Source: Symbiodinium natans (Eukaryota > Sar > Dinophyceae > Suessiales > Symbiodiniaceae). From it: a DNA stretch of 64,000 bases. The notes under the pieces are model-generated. The model was not told the origin of the DNA. It saw only the letters and a program-made list of their open reading frames with translations, and did no database searches. The position numbers and the translations under genes are program-made. Every line of letters begins with the position of its first letter. The stretch's first letter is position 1. The DNA lies in NCBI GenBank assembly GCA_905221605.1, contig CAJNDS010000443.1, positions 1 through 64,000 of the forward strand, given 5' to 3'. Positions 45,320 through 57,807 of this stretch are shown here, in pieces.

Positions 45320-46228
45320 TCGACTTCAGAGGGCAGCGCCTGGGGCGTCCCCATGAAGTTTGGCTCCTCCGGGCACCGTGTCCGTGCAGTCTGTGAGGGT
45401 CCACGAAACAGTGGAAATCAGGGAAAGATCCCTTCAACTCTCAACATGAAGTCCTCCTCCGTCGTCTCTGCCTCTTCCATCTCTGCCTCGAGCTCTGCCT
45501 CGAGCTCTGCCTCACTGGATTCCTGGCCCGATGTCTCGAGCTCTGCGTCACTGGGTTCCTGCCAAATGTCTTGAGCACCACCGCGCCCGTCCACCGAAAC
45601 CCACAGAAAACCGACCAAACGTCACATGCCTCTCTGCCCCGCACCTCCTCTGCCTCGTCTGTCGCCCACGCAAGGTCCAGGGCCGTGCCCTCTGCGCGCT
45701 GGCGATCCCGTCTGGCAGCACGCGCCATCTTCCTGCCGGAGTACGGGGTACCGCACAGCACCCTCAGAAGCGGAGAGTGGCTCTCACTGTGGCGCAGACC
45801 TGGCGCGCTGGCTCGCCGTGTCCTCAGGGCTTGGCTTGTGCTCGGATGTGCTCAGATGTGCTCGGATGTGCAAGGGCTCCTCGGCTCCTCGAACCGCTAA
45901 AACCACTTAAGACGAACCCTTGTTGCGTCCCCTTTGAAGTCCCAGGCTACGAAGCGTCACAAAGATCCGATAAAGAGATGGAAGGCATAAGTTCGGCATA
46001 CGCATCATGAGCCACGAGTTGTGGCATGTTGCGGTCCTGCGCCAGAGGAAGTTGAAGGATCAGCTGCCGCACATTCTGCAGCGCTCGGGTGGCGGTGAGG
46101 CTCCGGGGAAGTGAGGGCTTCCTTGGAAGGAGACGGGCAGCGAAGCAACGAACAGCAGCGAGCGGAAGGTTTGGCTCGGAAGGATGGCAAACCTTCTCAA
46201 ACCGTTGCAGGATGCTGGGGATGCTGGG
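45320..46228 (-). CDS. Unrecognised multi-exon gene with a Glu-rich repeat exon
   Basis: Exons: about 46228-45962 (SILQRFEKVCHPSEPNLPL, then a Leu-rich helical stretch, LPLAQDRNMPQLVAHDAYAE), about 45,780-45,620 (RKMARAARRDRQRAEGTALD and ATDEAEEVRGRE), 45558-45439 (EPSDAELETSGQESSEAELE and on to EEDFMLR, exactly 40 codons) and from 45390 (RCPEEPNFMGTPQALPSEVE). The third exon carries the DNA word GCAGAGCTCGAG three times and is strongly acidic, against a basic second exon. Donor at 45438 is GT. The last two exons join in phase 0. No domain is recognised, and the 5' end is not identified. Confidence 0.55.
45837..45872. repeat. Tandem GATGTGCTCG repeat
   Basis: Three to four 10-bp units (GATGTGCTCG / GATGTGCTCA) in a probable intron. 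Confidence 0.8.
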
Positions 46229-46740
46229 CAGAGGGGCCCTTAGCAGTGGTGCCACAAGCGTAGGCTCTGAACTCGTGCTCCCGCAACTCTTCCGCGTTTT
46301 TGGCTACATCGGCCTGCTTCAACTGAACATTGAACATCCCCTTGCACAAGAGCCTTATACGTGCCCCATTTTTTTGCAGTCAGTCTGCAACAGCGCCAAA
46401 GGCACACAGTATACCACGGTCACCACTCGAACCATCGAAAACGGAAGCAAGCAGGGCCGATACACGTGTTCAGTCTGCTTTCAAGCCTGAGAGTCCACTG
46501 CCTTCCGCTGAAGGCCTCGGCTCGCGGGCAGACATGCCCTACGACATGGCCAAGCTCCACTTTGCGTACTCTTCTTGATGCACTGAAGGGTGCTGAGATT
46601 GCCAATTTTGAGGCCGCAAAGGCCTGAACAGCTGAGGCTCCGGCTTGCACGAGGTTCACCTTACTTGGGGCTCAGCGGATGCTGCAAAGTCTTCAAAGTG
46701 ACAATCAGCTCTCTCTTCTTCCAATGCGCACCTCTACTCC

Positions 46741-47660
46741 TCAACTGCTCAAGTGCCGTAGAGTCGCGAAAAGGAGGACATCCAAGTGGCTGTCCAAATC
46801 TCTGGGCCAGGGGCACTCCAGGTCCAAAGCATCACAGAAGTCGTGGATGAGGGTCCTGATGTAAATGTATATTTTGATCTCAAGCTGTTTTCGCACTTGT
46901 GTGGTAGCCATGGTAGCCTATCTGCGTGTCGCGACATGCGCGTGCGTGTGTAAGCGTGCCCTTTTTTGTGGATCTCCTGTCGGACTCCAGTCCAGACTTT
47001 CAACACTACCCACACAGCGGTCAGTTGATTCGTGAACCGTCCATTCTGATGCCATCACAACTTGCCGAGCCAACCTTCAATTGAGATGCTGAACTTGCCG
47101 GCAGGCTGCAGCACATCACCCATGCAGAGCGGCAGGTCCCCTCCCTGGACCCCTTCTGTGACCGCCGTGAAGGGAAGGCGGCCCCTCGAGAAGCTGTTGA
47201 AGGGCACTTGTTCAAGGTTGGCCTAGCCTTTCAATCTGTGCAACGCGCCGGCATGTCCCGACACCGAATTTTGCTGTGTCCATGATGCTTCTGCTTCTGT
47301 TAGTCACTTCCACTGACCAAAACTCGTTCTTCAACTTTGCCTTGAACCCCTCCACACTCCTGCCCAAGCGACAACATATGTTCCGCAGGAGTACCCCCAC
47401 TTCATCCGATCCTGATTTCGATCTTGGTGAGAGCCGGGGCGCTGTGCTTGAAGCTCTTCGTGGGCACTGCTGCGCAATGCCTCGATCTGGCGCTCGTCGC
47501 GGCCCTGTCCAAACCCCCAGGGCTCAAAGGCTTGTGGAAGCTTCGGGTCGACGTTGGGTCCGGCGGATGAAGGCTTCAAGACTATCAGGGAGGGTAAGGC
47601 CTCGTTGCTCAGCATGAACTCAAGGAACCAAACAAGAGCGCGGAGCTCGTTCCGGAGCAA
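46741..47660 (-). CDS. Unrecognised multi-exon gene with terminal exon
   Basis: Exons: about 47660-47490 (ELRALVWFLEFMLSNEALPS, then LIVLKPSSAGPNVDPKLPQA and FEPWGFGQGRDERQIE), 47222-47075 (NLEQVPFNSFSRGRLPFTAV, then LPLCMGDVLQPAGKFSISIE) and 46855-46741, a last exon (TLIHDFCDALDLECPWPRDL, ending in LRHLSS and TGA). The second is 148 nt with an AG|G acceptor and a GT donor. The phases of the second and last exons do not match directly, so at least one small exon is missing between 47,074 and 46,856. The product looks globular and soluble. I cannot name a family. Confidence 0.5.
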
Positions 47661-48118
47661 GCCTTGTCGGCCTCCTGGGATGGAGATTTGAATCCAACAG
47701 GCTGTAGTCTCGGCGAGGGAGACACAAACACACTGTGACCCGCTATGTGTTCCATGAAACCTAAAACCATCCTAAACTCCAAGAGAGTGAGGCCCAGCCT
47801 GCACCTCTTGCCCCCTTGTTCCCCCCTGCGTGCTCTCTGTAGAGCTGTTGCTTTCAGATTCCCTTTTTATCCCTCTTTTTCGTTCCTTGTTCATTCCAAG
47901 CATCTTGCCATCAGCTCGGCGAGGCACTGGACCACCAGGCGGGTGAGATCTGGATGCAACAGATGCGGCGATCAGATACGGCTGCCACTCATGGCTACAA
48001 GCAGAGAACAGCACAGGCATGTCTCATCATGCTCCACCTTCCAAGCATCTTGCACAAAGAGAACTGTGACAGCTTGCCTGCCTGAAGGCCTGAGGGCTGT
48101 CGGAACCTGCATGGGCTG

Positions 48119-48168
48119 TTATATATATATATATGTGTATATCTATATTTATATTCTAATATATGGTT
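48119..48168. repeat. TA-rich microsatellite
   Basis: Interrupted (TA)n with GTGTATATC and TATTTATATTC interruptions. Confidence 0.85.
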
Positions 48169-48959
48169 CTATCTTCTACTACATCACATTACATGACTGC
48201 GAGGGTCAATCCAATTTGACCGAGCTGTGTGTCGTTCAATGTCTGGAGAGTTTACTGACCACAGCAGCTGAGCTCGGCAGCCTCGCCACCCTCGAGAAAG
48301 CTCGGCTGAGACCGTGCCGCTTTTGCCCAGCGCTGCAGCCACTCTGACTTAGTACACAGTGCAAACATGGCAATGATCATCAGTTGTACATCAGCTTGTC
48401 AAAACATATTTCTAACGAGAAAAATGAATATTCAGAATACGCACACATCCAAAATGTTGTACTGCAAGGAGCGTTAGATTTCACAGCCGGGCAATATAAA
48501 AATGCAGATGGCAGATGGCTTGAATCAATTATTGACATCCCATTTTGACACGGGCACTGGTCCTTCAACCTGCTCTCCTGTGCAAACATGATTTCGGGCG
48601 ATTCTGAGCCGACGCCCCGCATTAATGAAGTCAGAAAGGCAGAGCAAATGCACGCTAGAAAACTTCAGCTACATGAATCACCAAAACGACACTCCACGTT
48701 ACAAGAGCCACTGAAACAAGACCTGCACAATCGAAAGCGTGAACAAGGCACGACTTGCTGATAAACCTCAAGTAACAAGTAGACACAACTACGCCGTGTT
48801 TACCCATCTCTTCCCCACAATCAGTGGACGCATCAAGACAACGCGACACGTCGGCTTCCCCAGTACCCATTCTACGGTCAGCACGCATCATTACGATATT
48901 ACGATGTTTGGGGCACAACCAGCTACCCTTTGCAAGCTCTGCCACCAGGAGAACTAAAC

Positions 48960-50189
48960 TTATGTGTCGGCGAGCCAAGTCCACCCTCCCAGGTCAAGCC
49001 CAGGCGCATCGCCCCTGGCTGCCCAGCGCACCGCCTCCAAAGAGGCATTGCTCAACTCTGACCAGGGCAAGCTTGGCTTACACCTCCTGGGGTACTCGCG
49101 TGACTCTGCTTCAATCTCCTCTATCAGGACGTCCCAGATTGCGCTGGCCTCCACGAGGACAGCTCCTTTCCATTCCTGCCACAACGTGCAAAAGCGGGCA
49201 CCTTCTGAGTCATAACAATATTGCGAGTCTTTTGTGCCAGTTGCCCGCTGCCTCCGGCAACTGCATGGCATCCAGGATGTCCAGCGTCTCTGCATCCGGA
49301 AGGGAGGCATCCCATTGAGCCCACACCTCCTGGCAGAGCTATACCCGGTTGTGGATAAACGCTGCCGATTCTGTCAACACGTGTCTCTGGCAACGTCTGA
49401 GTGATCCTTCGAAAAGCTTGCTTTGTTGGGAGGGGGTGGTGTTGTCGTGTGAATCTTGCTTGTCCTTTCCCTATGTGTCCTGTATACGTCTTTATATGTC
49501 GTTGTATGTCGTTGTATGTCGAAGCATGTCTGATCATGTCTGTATAGTCTTTTTGTGCGTCGTTAAAGGTCTTTACGTGTCTTGTCATGGCACTCTGCCT
49601 CTGAAAAACTGTGAGGATCCAGACCCCCGAGCATCATGGAATGAAACTGTCCTGGCGAGCGCTGTGCCAAGGCTTTGCCAAGCCAAGCAAAGCTGCCAGG
49701 CACGTTACTATCACTCTAGGATGGGACCTAGTCTTGTAACTCACCATTTATTCGATAATGGTTTTGCACTCTGGTATGTCAAGCTGTTCTACAGGGGTTG
49801 CTCAAGGTTCTTACTGAAAACGATGCGCATTCCGGCAGTCGGCTGTCCTCGACGTCGAGGAAGGGATCCGACGGCTCCGATGGCACTGCAGCGCGAGGCA
49901 GCCCAGCGAGGGGCTTCGGCTGCTCCTCTGAAACTTGCTGGTGCTTTCGTATTGCCGCGGAGTTTTGAAGCCTAGACTCCCATCCGATCCTGGCCACGCC
50001 GCGCGGCCAGAAAGGCCAAGTCCTGTGCAGCAGAAGCTTCGCTTCCAGGAAGGTGCAAGTAGTCTACACTTCAGCACTAGGGCACTGGGGCATCAGTGTC
50101 ATGGTGCCGTCTAAGTGCAAGCATCCAGCCTCTGGACAGAGGCATCGGAGGCAAAGCGCAGCCACCGCCAGGATCGCGGCTCGGGCCAT
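48960..50189 (-). CDS. Unrecognised secreted or membrane-targeted protein, first and last exons
   Basis: The start at 50189 (ATG) gives MARAAILAVAALCLRCLC, a clear signal peptide or anchor, followed by PEAGCLHLDGTMTLMP. A middle exon near 49,997-49,820 reads ESRLQNSAAIRKHQQVSEEQ and DPFLDVEDSRLPECA. The last exon, about 49,215-48,960, reads FCTLWQEWKGAVLVEASAIW, then DVLIEEIEAESREYPRR, and ends WTWLADT with TAA. Whether all three belong to one transcript is inferred from strand, spacing and the presence of one start and one stop. No family is recognised. Confidence 0.5.
49490..49560. repeat. Short GTATGTC-type repeats
   Basis: Repeated words TATGTCGTTG and ATGTCTGATC along some 70 bp, probably intronic. 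Confidence 0.6.
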
Positions 50190-50670
50190 GCCATGGTCGG
50201 ACCCCGTGGAAGATGTAGGAGCAGGTCGGGGGGAAAGAATATCGGCTGAACTCTTCGGAGCTGTCGACTCGGAATGGTCTAGGGTAGACTTGGCGCCAGG
50301 CAGGAGAGTTCAAGCATGTGGCGTAGCTAAGGCGGGGGTAGCGGAGAAGGTCTGCAGCAGGAGCCTGCCTTGCCTCTTGGATTGTCGGAGGCTTTCTGTA
50401 TCTGTAACATCCTCACTGGTCCTTCCGGCTCAGGTCTACACACAGCAGATCCTTGGCAACGATAATCAGAAGATCAGCGGTTCACTTTTGCCGGCTCAGA
50501 ACCCCCAGCTCAGAACCCCAGTCCTATAGAGCAAGTAGCGAGAACGAGGTGTGAGATTGATTTCTCTTGGTGAGCAATGACACCAGAAAGACCGCTTCTT
50601 CCCGCGTGGCCTATGCTGCTACAGTCCAAAAAATAGCAAGAAGCCTTAGAGCCTTCAGGCACAGATTTAC

Positions 50671-51270
50671 CGGCACCCGTGCCACGTGTGCCCATCGAGA
50701 GCTGCTAAATCCTCAGGGCCCCGAGCGTTGAAGCGCATCAGCGCGACACTGGCACCTTTGGCACCGTCCTCGCCACGTTCTCAAAGGGTCGGATGGACTT
50801 CTGTGGGTCAAACGAACTATGGGCAGCAGGAGCCAAGCCAAAAAAAATCTCGGCGTGCTGCAACAGTCTGGGAGTCTGGGGGCAGAACGCCGTTGCTGCC
50901 ACCACCAACGGTGTAGCTAAGAGCCTGGAAGCCAAAGCGGATTCCGGGTCGCAAGAGGATCTCGGAGTGTGAAGTGGAAAGGGCAAAAGATTTGCCAAGG
51001 CCGCGGCAAAGTGATGCAGCGAGATCGGGAAGATGTGCGCCTGGCTCTTTCTGCAACTTCCTGCCAACCTCTGTCTCTGCCGGTTTGGAGATTCTTCCGA
51101 TCTGACCATGTACTTGCATTATTTTGCTCCGGCGATCACCACAACTTGCTTGCAACGAATCAGCGGCGCTTAACCACCAGCAGCCTTGGAGTCTGTCAGG
51201 CCAAAGTAGAGTGTGTAAACGCACACGAAGTTCTCCAAGCTCCACACCTCCATTAGGTGGTGGTCGAAAG
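50671..51270 (-). CDS. Unrecognised gene, three candidate exons
   Basis: Exons: 51270-51178 (FDHHLMEVWSLENFVCVYTL, then YFGLTDSKAAG, GT donor at 51177), about 51,000-50,930 (SFALSTSHSEILLRPGIRFG) and about 50,775-50,671 (GEDGAKGASVALMRFNARGP, then EDLAALDGHTWHG, GT donor at 50670). All are on the minus strand and read like globular protein. No domain can be named and phase between them was not proved. Confidence 0.45.
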
Positions 51271-51404
51271 CTGCAAGGGCCAGCGTGGAGGGACATGCTG
51301 TCTACCGAATGCCCACCCCGCCTGCAATCTTAGGTCCAGAGCACAGGAAACAGCGAAGCCTCGTTTGGCCACAACCCAGGGTTCGCTTCACTCGAGACAT
51401 CATA

Positions 51405-51524
51405 GAGAGAGAGAGAGGGAGAGCGAAAGAGAGAGAGAGAGGGGGAGGTGAAGGGGGGAGGGAGGGAGGGAGGGAGCGGGAGAGAGAGCGAGAGAAAGAG
51501 AGAGGGAGAGAGCGAGAAAGAGAA

Positions 51525-51574
<50 letters not shown>

Positions 51575-51578
51575 CAAA
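51405..51578. repeat. GA-rich microsatellite, about 170 bp
   Basis: Long (GA)n with GGGAGG and GCGA interruptions; polypurine on the plus strand. Confidence 0.95.
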
Positions 51579-52213
51579 GAATAGTTCAAATCAAGGCGCG
51601 TTGCTGCACGTCACGCTCATCCCGATCATAGAAGCACACCATCTCCACCTGTGGCTAAGATTTCTGTGATGAGCGATGCACTGTAGGGTTGATGAAAGCA
51701 GTGCTTGCAACACATTATTGCTTGGGGCTTTTGTTGTCCGTTCTTTTGGGGTCCTTGGTCCCCCTAGGCACCGGCGGTAAGTTTTTGTGCACCTGGACCC
51801 ACAAGGTAAGGTGCGCAGGGCTTAGGAAAACTCTCTGGCATGCAGCGTGGGATTGGGGATTGTGCTAAACTCGTGGTGTTCTGGGGTCCCCAAATCAACC
51901 ACGCCCCATCTTAAGAAACCGAACGTGCACTCGCTTTCCTGCATTCCCCTTTAGACTTTAGACTTTAGAAACACTCTGATACATAGGAGAACCACCGAGT
52001 CTGAGATCGCGTCTGACCGTGTGTGGCCGTAGAAGGTGTGCTCAAGCCTGCAACAGCAATCTGAGCCCTCAAGAGCAGCAGCAACTCTCGTATCACAGAC
52101 ATTGATCTCGGTTCAGTGTTGGTTCAAGCTGAGCCGAGTTTATGGGGTTTAGAAGACAGCGTCAGCAGCACGCAAACGCCAGGAACATCTGCCACAATGC
52201 CCAAGGCCACTGC

Positions 52214-52343
52214 CTGGTACAGAGGCCATCAGCACTTGGGTCGCCGACTTTTGCTTCGAAGGCCTCTATCAGAGTCTGCGTAGCATGCACAAATATTAGA
52301 TACCCATTGCTGTCCCTTTGCGCCACGTGGATCATGTGGCCGC
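52214..52343 (-). CDS. Candidate exon, unrecognised
   Basis: 130-nt exon with AG|G acceptor and a GC donor at 52213: GHMIHVAQRDSNGYLIFVHA, then TQTLIEAFEAKVGDPSADG. The alternation of strands and helix would fit a small sensor-like or longin-like fold, but this is only an impression. Neighbouring exons are not identified. Confidence 0.45.
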
Positions 52344-52359
52344 CTGGATGTTCCAAAGC

Positions 52360-55300
52360 TGCACTGCGCCACTGCCTGTGCCTTCAGACGCACCGAGTAC
52401 GCCCCAAGCGAAGTTCCAGCAGGAGGCACGCAAGATGCTGGCTGCTGTAAGGCCATTGGTGAAAAACACATTGCATTACTTCGAGCTCGCTTGTACTCAA
52501 GGCGGAAATTCCCCTTATATACGAACGTCGGAGCATCTATGGGCTCCAGAGATATGAAACTGTGATAGCACGTGCAACAGCAAGCAATGTCTCTGAGCTA
52601 TCCGGCCGGTGAGCAGCTGCGCCTTCAGCAGCGATGCAAAATGGTGCAAGCATGGGCGCAACGTGATCATTGGAGTCTGGTCACATTTAATCAGCTTTGG
52701 CGGACTGTCCAAAGACCAGCCTACCTGGGCCGATCTCAGAGAAATTTCTGGTTTCCTGCAACTGGCCTGGCTTGAGGACACCATATGCAGGTAGGCGCTG
52801 CAGACCTCCAAGTCCAGTACGTCTTGTCTCTGCAAGGCCCAAGTTCACTCGACTCTTCCTGCCCTCATAGAGACACTGCTGAGCCATTTGCAAAGAGCAG
52901 GTTTTGTCTGTCCAAACAGATGTGCCCCAAAACACAAGAGCCTTCAGCCGAGCCCTGTGGCCATCTGAAACTCAACAGGCTTGCCACAGGAGTCGCACGC
53001 AACTGGAAAGATTCCATCCCTCGCGAGCTCCTGGAATTGCATGGCACCAACCCCACCCAGCTTTGCTCAAGATGTGTCCAGGCCCCCGGCAAAGGGCTGA
53101 TTGCAGGAGGCCATAAGGTTCAACTGGCGCAGCTTGGAGGCTGCTGCAGCTCCATGACATGTTCAAATATCTGGTGCCAGAAGGGCCCGTACCGACATCG
53201 AGCAGCTAATGCAGGCATGCATCGGAATTAGCGAAGAAGAATGTTGGCTGACACTGGTAGGACATGGTAGAACTGTATTTTTGATCAAAATCGGATTGAC
53301 TTCTTCCTGCCTCATGGTCCAATACCAGCACGGTCTTCAACCCAGCGATGACCACCCTGGCTTCGAAACTTCGCCATACAGCATCCGGGCCGTATCTGAA
53401 GGAGGTTTTTTCCTGCCTCTGCTCAGCAGCCACCACGACGCGATGTACAGGCTCTGTGGTGACCTGCATCTGCAATGCACTCCGGTCGGTCGGAACGACA
53501 AGCCACGTTTCGAACATGACAGAGAGACTGAGGGCACAAAACGGCTTGCTCAACCATGCGCCTGTTTGATCAAGTTCAGCTGCAAGTGGTACCTGAGCAG
53601 CGGAATTGTCAGGAGTGGAAGGAAAGTGGAAACACCCAACATGTCCCAATATCTTCAGAACCTGCGAGAATCCCATACCTCACCTTCCGGTAAATGACTG
53701 AACCATTGTTATTGCTACGATTGCTGCTCGGTATCACATGGGCAGAATGCTGATTACTTCTTGGCACTTCAATCTGCCCCCATCCTCGTTACCCACAGCT
53801 TCCTGCAGTACAGCACTGTCAGAGCAGCACTAGGATCTGGACTCCCCTCCCCTGTGGGGCTTCCGGGTTTTGGGCCTCCTCCCACAGAGACCACGCCAAA
53901 AACACCAAAAAGCGCCTTTCCCCCCCCCCCACACACACACCTCCCACACACCGGGCTCCGAGGACCCAGAAGGGCTGCTCTCCGAGAGCTGCGCCCCACA
54001 TTGGGGCCCAGCGTATTACAATTTGCAAAACACACCCCAAGAAAAAATGCAAAGCACTGAGCAGAGCACTCCAGGCCCCGCAGGCGCGAAGTGTTGATGC
54101 GACGGTCACGAGATTTTGTGAGCTGCCACCTTTGAACTCAGCTTCTGGGAGGCAAACAATGAAAAGGTATTTGTAGCTGCCTTGGAGCAGTGCGGGTCCC
54201 TGCAGCATCCGTCGTTCCTCAAGCCTACTGAAGGACATGCAGGGATAACATTGTATGTTGTAAGCCTACAAATTGAAGAAGCATGCCAGCATGGCTTGCC
54301 CCATCAACACAACCTAAAACTGCATCACGAGTGCCCAGCAGCTCGCAGCCACACTCGCTGCCAGCGAGGATCTGAACAGGATGGAGGATAGTACTTGGAC
54401 CAAATTTTGGCTCAGTCTGTGTAAGTCAACTTTGACCTCAAGACTAAGCCTTCTACCACTCCCTTCTCTTGCAGCCATGCTCATCCCAAGCCGAAGTCCT
54501 TCATCCCACGGCGATGACAGCATCACTTCCTTGGATCCGGGCAAAGCTCCCAGCTCCAGGCAGGGACGCCAGGGATGTGACCTGGAGAGCACGGCCAAGT
54601 ACTAGAGTGGATCCATATGATTCGCGTCGGCTTCCTGCCGAGAAGCGTTTGGAACAGACACGGCTCCTTCCCCTAACCCAACCCAAATTTTTGTGACGCA
54701 CCCCCCCCGCCCCCTCCAACCCTGTGGGACCCCGCCCCATCGCTTGGAGAAGCTGCAATCCGATGCTGTGCCTGTCAGCAGCTCCTATAGACGGGTTGTA
54801 GCCTCCAAAATGCACAAAATCGGCTGTTGGGACCCTGACACCCCGCCTGGGACCCCCCCTAACCCGCCTGGGACTCCCGGACCCCCAGTTAAACCATGGG
54901 GTCCTGGCTCCCCCTTTTTTGAGGCCTTTCCCAGAAACCTTCTTTCCCGAGGCTTAAACGACCCATGGAAGACCCTGCAACACGTCCCTACCCGGCCCCA
55001 CTCTGCTGTGGAAGGCTGTGGATGGCTCTGGGGGGCCTGGCCTTCCCACTCGCCTTCCGCTCTCCCCGGCCGTCGCCTCGCAGCTCCGAGCGGGCCTGTC
55101 CGTTGCCAGCGTGCTTTCTCTTTTCTTCTTGTCAGACTAAGCTTTTCTCTTTGTACTTCTTCTCTGAAGCCCACCTAGATAGCATCATGCAACATTCCAT
55201 CCTCTGGGAACACTCAGCACTAGGACACACAATACATTCCCATTGTGCTGGGGCCGCTCCTGCTCTAGCGGGAAGCACTCAACCAGCTCGAGGCTGAGGG

Positions 55301-56860
55301 AGTAGCACTGGCAGCGAAAGCATGCCACCAGCTGCTAGCAGGATCTACCAGTAGTTGAGGGTTTGCGAAGTTATTCAGCAGCGGCCATGGGGGGTTGAGG
55401 ACCGCATCACTCTATGCCAAGCAAATCAAATTTGTGAGAAGAGAGAACGTCGGGCATGCAGCATATGGAGGTTTTGTAGGCTAGCTTTCAGACCGACCAC
55501 CCCGTTCCGTGTGCTTTTTATGATTTATGATATACGTGCAGCCAAAGAACCTGAGCCACGCAGACTTTTGTATGACATTTCTCATGGCGCATCGTAGACA
55601 AGGGCCCCAGGAGGAGGTCATTTCCACACAAGTCACTGTGGGCATGTGGTATTCCTCACTCGCAGTGTGTGCTCTGCATGCTTCTGAAGCTGCTTCATCA
55701 GGTGAGGTAATCTGTCGCGAGGGCCAAGGGGACATCATGAGAGCACTGGTTCGTTCGCTGGCCCTTACCTCCAGACTCAATGCCACTTCCATCATTCCTG
55801 GCCTGCTAGTATCTCTGCACCACCAACCCGAGAGGAATCTGAGGTTTGTCTCAAAGTCCATCCCAGTGTCGCTAACAGCTCTGGCGAGCTGGCAGGTCGT
55901 AATGCTCGTACACAGCCCATTCGTAGATATCTTCCCTGGTCGAAGCTTCTTTGCAGCTTTCGGCCACGTGCATCACCGCTGGAAGAAGACGTGGCGATTC
56001 ACCGTAGAGGTCGTCACATCCTAGCAATACTTCGATGTAGGACACAGATACTCTCACAAGCTGCAACACGGAGGCTCTTGCTCAGCATCGCCCCCTCAAA
56101 TGTCCTGCAGGTCCGGAATGTCACCAGCGGTTGAGAAGAGCTCGTCTGTCAGGGGGGTACTGTCGTCTCGATACATGTTCACCTTGCCGGCGACTGCAAT
56201 GAAAGGTGTGTGCTCAGGTTTCCTCTAATACGTCTCGTGTATCCTTCAACCAGGCGGCTGAGTCCAGCGGGCAAGCCGAGAGCATGTTCAGTGCATTGTA
56301 GGACAGGAACACGAAGACAGCCTTGTCGGAAGCCTACTCTTGCTAATTAAGTTAACTACTCTGCAAGTCTTACAGTAGCTCGAGATCTAAGATCTAACCA
56401 AAGCCCACGAATCCCTGTCAAGTTCAGTGTGCTTCGTTGCCATGCAGTACACTCATCGGATAGCGAAGATCCCAATGCAAAGAGTTGCGAAGAGCTAGAG
56501 GCTGGTGATCAGATCTGGCCAACCAGGAGATCACAAAAACTGAACGCCTCCAGAGAGCCGAAGCCAAAGACAAAGCCAGTGCTCCAGCCCGAAACACTGC
56601 CTTGATAGGTCTGAAGATCGCAGCTACATCACAAGTCGAAGCAAAGAGGCCAAAGGGAACACATAGATGGGAAGGGCCACTCCCCACCATCGGTCTGGAT
56701 AGTAAGTGACGCCCCAACTTTGCAACCTCAGCTGTTTGTGGTGTGGTCTGCAAGTGCGGTTGAGGGTCGTATTGCGAGGTCATCTTTGAAGGCATCTTTC
56801 GTGGACAAGACTCCGGCGAGACCGGACTTGTGACAGCAGTACTGGGCATTGATACAATAT
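52360..56860. other. Unresolved stretch with open frames on both strands
   Basis: Frames of 130-165 codons overlap on both strands at 52,785-53,231, 53,209-53,697 and 55,527-56,024, with no motif to choose between them. A minus-strand frame at 56,424-56,849 has a hydrophobic segment and could be an exon. Near 54,935-54,830 the minus strand encodes about eight Gly-X-Y triplets (GEPGPHGLTGGPGVPGG). Confidence 0.3.
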
Positions 56861-56869
56861 GTGTGAAAC

Positions 56870-57807
56870 CTGCCTGGCGGCCTCATTCTCTGCTGTTATG
56901 TTCACGAGAGTCATGGCGGCTCCTGCAAAAGCCCTGCCGATCGAGCTTATCAGTGCTGGCAAGGAACCGCTCGTCAGGTGTCAGCACCCACACCAGCCAA
57001 GTCTGAGCAACGAGCAGCTGAATTTGACAAAGGAACAACCACAATGAGGGCAGCATGGTTTATTGATGCAAAGCACCATCCCGTGACATCCAAACCTAAA
57101 AGTCGGACCATGGCGGGCATTGGTACTTACGCAGCTAGTGTACTGGCTTCCTTGCCTTACGAGTGTGTTATCAGACCCTGGGTTTGCCGGTCCAAAGCAA
57201 TACATTCATGAACTGCAACTCCAGCACGAGCACGGGCTTCCGCAGCCAAGCTGCAGCAAAGGCTAAATGCGAGGCGAGGTAGCTGGCAAAGCTCCGCGCC
57301 TGCCGAAGCAAGCTTGGAAAGCTTGGGTTGTAGGCCCACAGACACATTTGGCGGAGTTTCCGAATTCCACCAACTCATTCAGCATGTTCCTGTGCCTCCG
57401 TTGTAAGCCGATCTGCCGCCATGGCAGGCAGATTTGACTTGAGTGCTTTGAAGATACGCAAACTTTCACGAGGATGAGCGTCAACTAATTTAACTAACAA
57501 GGATTGCGTGGTGCACGAACGAATGCCTCACAACGACTTGTTGAGTTGTAAGGGCCGCGGGCAGACAAAGCTGGACCTTGGAGCAGCAACGAGAGGCGAC
57601 TGAATCACTTCCTGTGCTTCCCAACCCCAGAACTGGGCTTCGGCGGCTAAAGCTTGTGAAGTGTGCACCCTCCTCTCCAGCTCGTTGTGCGCTGATTGCA
57701 TGTGCAAGACGCAGCTCCGATGGAGCAAACAACTTCAGCATGTCGCCAGGTCGTTCCCACAACTTCCTGGCACCCCAATGGTGTCGAGCCTTGAGCGTCA
57801 TGTCAAC
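56870..57807 (-). CDS. Unrecognised multi-exon gene
   Basis: Exons: from 57807 (AG|G acceptor; MTLKARHHWGARKLWERPGD, then MLKLFAPSELRLAHAISAQR), about 57,425-57,330 (RQIGLQRRHRNMLNELVEFG) and about 56,962-56,870 (LPALISSIGRAFAGAAMTLV, then NITAENEAARQ, GT donor at 56869). A strong GTAAGT donor lies at 57,131. All are on the minus strand. Sequences are helical, with a basic first exon; no domain is recognised. Confidence 0.5.

Noticed and set aside
51405-51584. Arg/Glu-rich and Leu/Ser-rich frames
   Set aside because: Translation of a GA microsatellite on both strands.
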